NCBI RefSeq assembly: GCF_902158555.1
Contig: NZ_CABGGS010000045.1
Coordinates: 62,001-126,000, forward strand
Direction: 5' to 3'
Length of the DNA stretch: 64,000 nucleotides
DNA from: Klebsiella spallanzanii
GTDB lineage: Bacteria; Pseudomonadota; Gammaproteobacteria; Enterobacterales; Enterobacteriaceae
The notes beneath the pieces are model-generated. The model searched no databases and had not been told where the DNA came from. It saw only the letters and a list, made by a program, of their open reading frames with translations. Numbering within the stretch: the first letter of the stretch is position 1; each line of letters starts with the position of its first letter. A program made the translations under genes and the position numbers. This document shows, in pieces, positions 61,373 through 64,000 of this stretch.

Positions 61373-61635
61373 TATTTGCTCCTTTTCGCATCAATAAAAC
61401 CACCGAAACGCTGGCGGAAGCGCGCGGTGCTGCCTTCATTATTGAAAGCCTTCTGTTTACCGGTGTAATACGGATGCGATTTGGATGACACATCAAGCGT
61501 CACGTAGGGATATGTCTCTCCCTCCAGCTCAATCTCACGCTCGGTTTTAATCGTTGAACCGACTTTAAAGAATTCGTTGGCGCTGGTGTCGTGAAAGACC
61601 ACCGTACGGTAGTGCGGATGAATATTGGGTTTCAT
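61372..61635 (-). CDS. rpmE2: Zinc-independent ribosomal protein L31 (type B)
   Basis: An 87-residue L31 paralogue (YkgM) without the CxxC zinc ligands ([17 protein letters not shown]). It takes the place of zinc-binding L31 under zinc limitation. The start at 61635 is chosen from two adjacent ATG codons by spacing to GAGG. It precedes rpmJ2 in a Zur-type operon, with a 16-bp palindrome upstream. Confidence 0.95.
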   Translation of the reverse strand: MKPNIHPHYRTVVFHDTSANEFFKVGSTIKTEREIELEGETYPYVTLDVSSKSHPYYTGKQKAFNNEGSTARFRQRFGGFIDAKRSK

Positions 61636-61649
61636 CATAGCCTCAATGA

Positions 61650-61665
61650 TTATGTTATAACATAA
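61650..61665 (-). promoter_or_regulatory. Candidate Zur operator of rpmE2-rpmJ2
   Basis: The perfect palindrome TTATGTTATAACATAA lies 15 bp upstream of the rpmE2 start. The core TGTTATA..TATAACA is the type recognised by Zur in E. coli, which controls this gene pair. Confidence 0.8.
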
Positions 61666-61744
61666 CAATATCGTACGCTGGAGAAATCCAAAGATCAACC
61701 CTGATGAAGGGAGGAATAAATGGGCGACCCTGCCGCCCATTTAT

Positions 61745-62818
61745 TTAGGGATTTAGCTGATGCGCCAACGATCTGAGCTGTTCAGCTATAGATTGCAGAT
61801 TTTTGCCCGGCTCCGTTTTCGGCCCAGTGGAATGACGGACGACCAGACGTGCAGGCAATATGGAAGAAGTGTGGGATTTCTCATTATCGCCGCTATCGAG
61901 AATGCGGCGAACGGCTTCTTTTCCTTGTAAATCAAGATCCAATGACACGGTCGTGAGCGCAGGATAAAAGAACGAGCTCTCATAAGTATCATCATAGCCA
62001 ATGACCGATTTTTCACCCGGGATCGGTACCTGATGCTGATGAAACGCGCTCAGCACGCCTAATGCCATCTGATCGTTACCCACCAGAACAGCGGTAAAAT
62101 TTGGCGTCTCACGTAGCATTTGCAGTGCGCCGGCATATCCGCTCTGTGCATCCCAGTTACCACGAATGACCGTTACTGGCTGTAACCCATACCCCTCCAG
62201 AGTTTCCATCCAGCTTTTCAAACGTAGCTTTGCCGATACCGAGCTTTCCGGCCCGGCCAGCAGCGCGATGTCCCGATGCCCCATTTCATAGAGATATTTG
62301 ACGCTCGCTCGGGTGCCATCAGCCGGGTTAAACGAAACGTTAAACACGGAACTGTAGGGATCGACATCTAAAAAAAGACAGACAATATCATCATTGTCAG
62401 TAGCGATTTTCTGGGCCTGTTCGGTCTCCAGAGGCACGTTAATAATAACCTTGTCCACCAGCTGAGACTTCAGCTCGTTAATAGATTCTTGAATACTTTG
62501 GTTGACGCTCTCATCAATCATTGAGATGAGTACCTGATAGCCCTCAACATTAGCGTAGCGTTTTACCGCTGCGGCTACCTGGGAAGGTGCGTGCAATGCG
62601 AGGGAAATTGTGACCAGCCCCACGGTATGGCTTTGCTTACCTACCAGCTGTTGCGCCAGACGGTTAGGGACATAGCGTAGCTCTTCAATGGATTTCTCCA
62701 CCTTGCTGCGCGTGGCTTTGGATACATTAGCAGACTTGTTGAGTACCCTGGACACGGTCTGATAGGAGACGCCCGCATGGCGAGCAACGTCTTCTAAGGT
62801 CGCGCTTTTAGACTTCAT
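61745..62818 (-). CDS. LacI-family repressor, close to lac repressor
   Basis: A 357-residue LacI-type repressor. The DNA-binding helix-turn-helix VSYQTVSRVLNKSANVS carries Tyr19 and Gln20, which equal the lac repressor specificity residues Y17 and Q18. The hinge is followed by a sugar-binding core (SLALHAPSQV, GPESSVSAKLRLKSW, VLVGNDQMALG, VIGYDDT), and a C-terminal leucine-rich tail (IAEQLRSLAHQLN) fits the lac repressor tetramerisation region. The start is at 62818 with AAGGAACC upstream. Its divergent neighbour is a LamB-like porin, so a sugar regulon is likely. Confidence 0.9.
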   Translation of the reverse strand: MKSKSATLEDVARHAGVSYQTVSRVLNKSANVSKATRSKVEKSIEELRYVPNRLAQQLVGKQSHTVGLVTISLALHAPSQVAAAVKRYANVEGYQVLISMIDESVNQSIQESINELKSQLVDKVIINVPLETEQAQKIATDNDDIVCLFLDVDPYSSVFNVSFNPADGTRASVKYLYEMGHRDIALLAGPESSVSAKLRLKSWMETLEGYGLQPVTVIRGNWDAQSGYAGALQMLRETPNFTAVLVGNDQMALGVLSAFHQHQVPIPGEKSVIGYDDTYESSFFYPALTTVSLDLDLQGKEAVRRILDSGDNEKSHTSSILPARLVVRHSTGPKTEPGKNLQSIAEQLRSLAHQLNP

Positions 62819-63087
62819 GGTCCGGTTCCTTATGTTGTTATCCCTGGATTGTAACAGGGGCAATTTGAAAAAACGCTCATTGCCGCATCCCCTGAGCAAC
62901 AACCACCAATAAAAGTATGACGCTCACAATACAACAAATTGTGAATAGACTCACTACTCGTAACAAAACCCGCTTATTTATTTGCAGTTAATCACACTAT
63001 GACGATCATTAAATTGCCTGAATTCTGGTTTAGGCATTTTATGACACAAGTTATGTGAACGTAATACAAAACAATAAGAGGATAGAC
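62819..63087. other. Divergent control region between the LacI-type gene and the LamB-like gene
   Basis: A 269-bp AT-rich gap. A perfect inverted repeat TCACAAT-N7-ATTGTGA (62924-62944) contains lac-type TTGTGA half-sites, matching the repressor's Y/Q recognition residues. It overlaps a CRP-like site (62938-62957). Two more partial half-sites (AATCACAC about 62994, TATGTGAAC about 63053) lie nearer the porin. The best promoter is not certain. Confidence 0.5.
62938..62957. promoter_or_regulatory. CRP-like site in the LamB-like control region
   Basis: TGTGAATAGACTCACT (62940-62955) matches nine of ten bases of TGTGA-N6-TCACA. Catabolite control would fit a sugar porin. Confidence 0.55.
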
Positions 63088-64000
63088 ATGAACACTACGC
63101 TGCGCACACTCTCCGTTGCGTTGGCCGCTGCGCTGATTTCACCATCCGTGTTTGCTGCTTCCGCCACCCTTCCGGGTATCGATTTTCATGGTTATATGCG
63201 CGCCGGGGTTGGGGTCTCCGGTGACGGTAGCCAGGCCGAATGGCAAAAGAATAAAATTGGTCGTCTGGGTAACGAGTCCGATACCTATGGCGAGCTGGAG
63301 TTAGGTTCAGAGGTCTACAAGAAGAATGATGTTAGCTTCTACCTTGATAGCATGGTCAGCATGGTTTCTGACGGATCCAATGATAACGAAACCACGCTTG
63401 ATGACGACGCGCAGTTCGGCCTGCGCCAGCTAAACCTGCAGATCAAAGGCCTGGTTCCCGGCGATCCAAACGCGGTGATTTGGGGCGGTAAACGCTACTA
63501 TCAACGCCACGATCTGCACATCATCGATACCAAATACTGGAATATTTCCGGGTCCGGTGCGGGAATCGAAAACTATACTCTCGGCCCGGGCGCCGTCTCA
63601 TTTGCCTGGATCCGCGGCGATGCTAACGACGTCGATTACCGCGTCGATGGTGATAGCAACGTTAATATTAACTACCTCGATCTGCGCTACGCAGGCTGGA
63701 AGCCGTGGTCCGGATCGTGGACTGAATTTGGTATCGACTACGCGATGCCGAATACCACCAAAAAGCAGGACACCTACGGCGGGCTGTATGATGCTGAAAA
63801 TGGCGTCATGCTAACCGGTGAGATCAGCCAGGATATGCTGGGTGGTTACAACAAAACGGTGCTGCAATACGCGAACAAAGGCCTGGCGCAGAATATGGTC
63901 TCCCAGGGCGGCGGTTGGTACGACATGTGGAACAATGTCAACGATGCCACCGGCTACCGCGTTATTAACACCGGTTTAATCCCGATTACCGACAAGTTCT
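63088..64000 (+). CDS. LamB-like maltoporin family protein (3' end beyond window)
   Basis: The first 304 codons of an outer-membrane sugar porin. A signal peptide ends near SVFA, then VDFHGYxR-like [44 protein letters not shown] and [11 protein letters not shown], all LamB landmarks. It differs from true LamB in several loops, so its substrate need not be maltodextrin. The ATG at 63088 has AAGAGGAT upstream. It is divergent from the LacI-type repressor. The window cuts the gene, so the length is unknown. Confidence 0.9.
   Translation, partial: MNTTLRTLSVALAAALISPSVFAASATLPGIDFHGYMRAGVGVSGDGSQAEWQKNKIGRLGNESDTYGELELGSEVYKKNDVSFYLDSMVSMVSDGSNDNETTLDDDAQFGLRQLNLQIKGLVPGDPNAVIWGGKRYYQRHDLHIIDTKYWNISGSGAGIENYTLGPGAVSFAWIRGDANDVDYRVDGDSNVNINYLDLRYAGWKPWSGSWTEFGIDYAMPNTTKKQDTYGGLYDAENGVMLTGEISQDMLGGYNKTVLQYANKGLAQNMVSQGGGWYDMWNNVNDATGYRVINTGLIPITDKF

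Noticed and set aside
62911-62930. A symmetric lac operator ending GCTCACAAT
   Set aside because: The right half fits, but the left half (AAAGTATGAC) does not match AATTGTGAGC; only separate half-sites are claimed.
63557-63814. An 85-residue plus-strand frame at the right end
   Set aside because: It lies in another frame within the LamB-like gene.

Overview
The window is chromosomal DNA from a member of the Enterobacteriaceae, most likely the Klebsiella/Raoultella/Enterobacter group. Gene content and order follow the E. coli segment from the glyoxylate genes through copA, ushA, adk, dnaX and acrAB to maa. GC content is moderate to high, gaps hold enterobacterial REP and ERIC repeats, and E. 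coli regulatory sites are recognisable (AllR, CueR, AcrR, sigma-32). The genus assignment is inference; the family is secure. I see no rRNA, tRNA, CRISPR array, transposase or prophage.

Layout. (1) 1-7.6 kb: glyoxylate/allantoin module, with MFS transporter, glxR, hyi, gcl, allR and allA on the minus strand and allS divergent; two AllR operators are visible. (2) 7.7-16.4 kb: selU behind a foldable leader, an unnamed porin, a ydhR-type monooxygenase, the ybbA-ybbP ABC exporter, tesA, ybbO, cnoX and a 122-bp tandem REP array. (3) 16.4-23.7 kb: fetAB, qmcA-ybbJ, cueR, a membrane J-domain protein and copA, which together cover metal and membrane homeostasis. (4) 23.9-29.2 kb: an accessory operon exbD-tonB-receptor-exbB-phospholipase-D-like, a self-contained energised uptake system. 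(5) 29.5-36.1 kb: ybaP, the ChiX small RNA, ybaK, ushA, fsr and ybaL. (6) 36.4-37.6 kb: two orphan pilin-like genes. (7) 37.6-47.8 kb: housekeeping genes gsk, hemH, adk, htpG, recR, ybaB, dnaX (with its programmed frameshift), apt, ybaN, priC and rsmS. (8) 47.9-58.4 kb: mscK, acrR, acrAB, tomB-hha and maa. (9) 58.5-64 kb: ylaC, a MocR regulator divergent from a GNAT acetyltransferase, zinc-independent ribosomal proteins rpmE2-rpmJ2 behind a Zur-like palindrome, and a close LacI homologue divergent from a LamB-like porin cut by the right edge.

The least ordinary parts are the TonB/ExbBD/receptor/PLD operon, the orphan pilin pair, the J-domain gene between cueR and copA, the three-way-junction fold in the selU leader, the combined CRP and LacI-type sites before maa, and the LacI-LamB pair. 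All are read by eye; no search was run.
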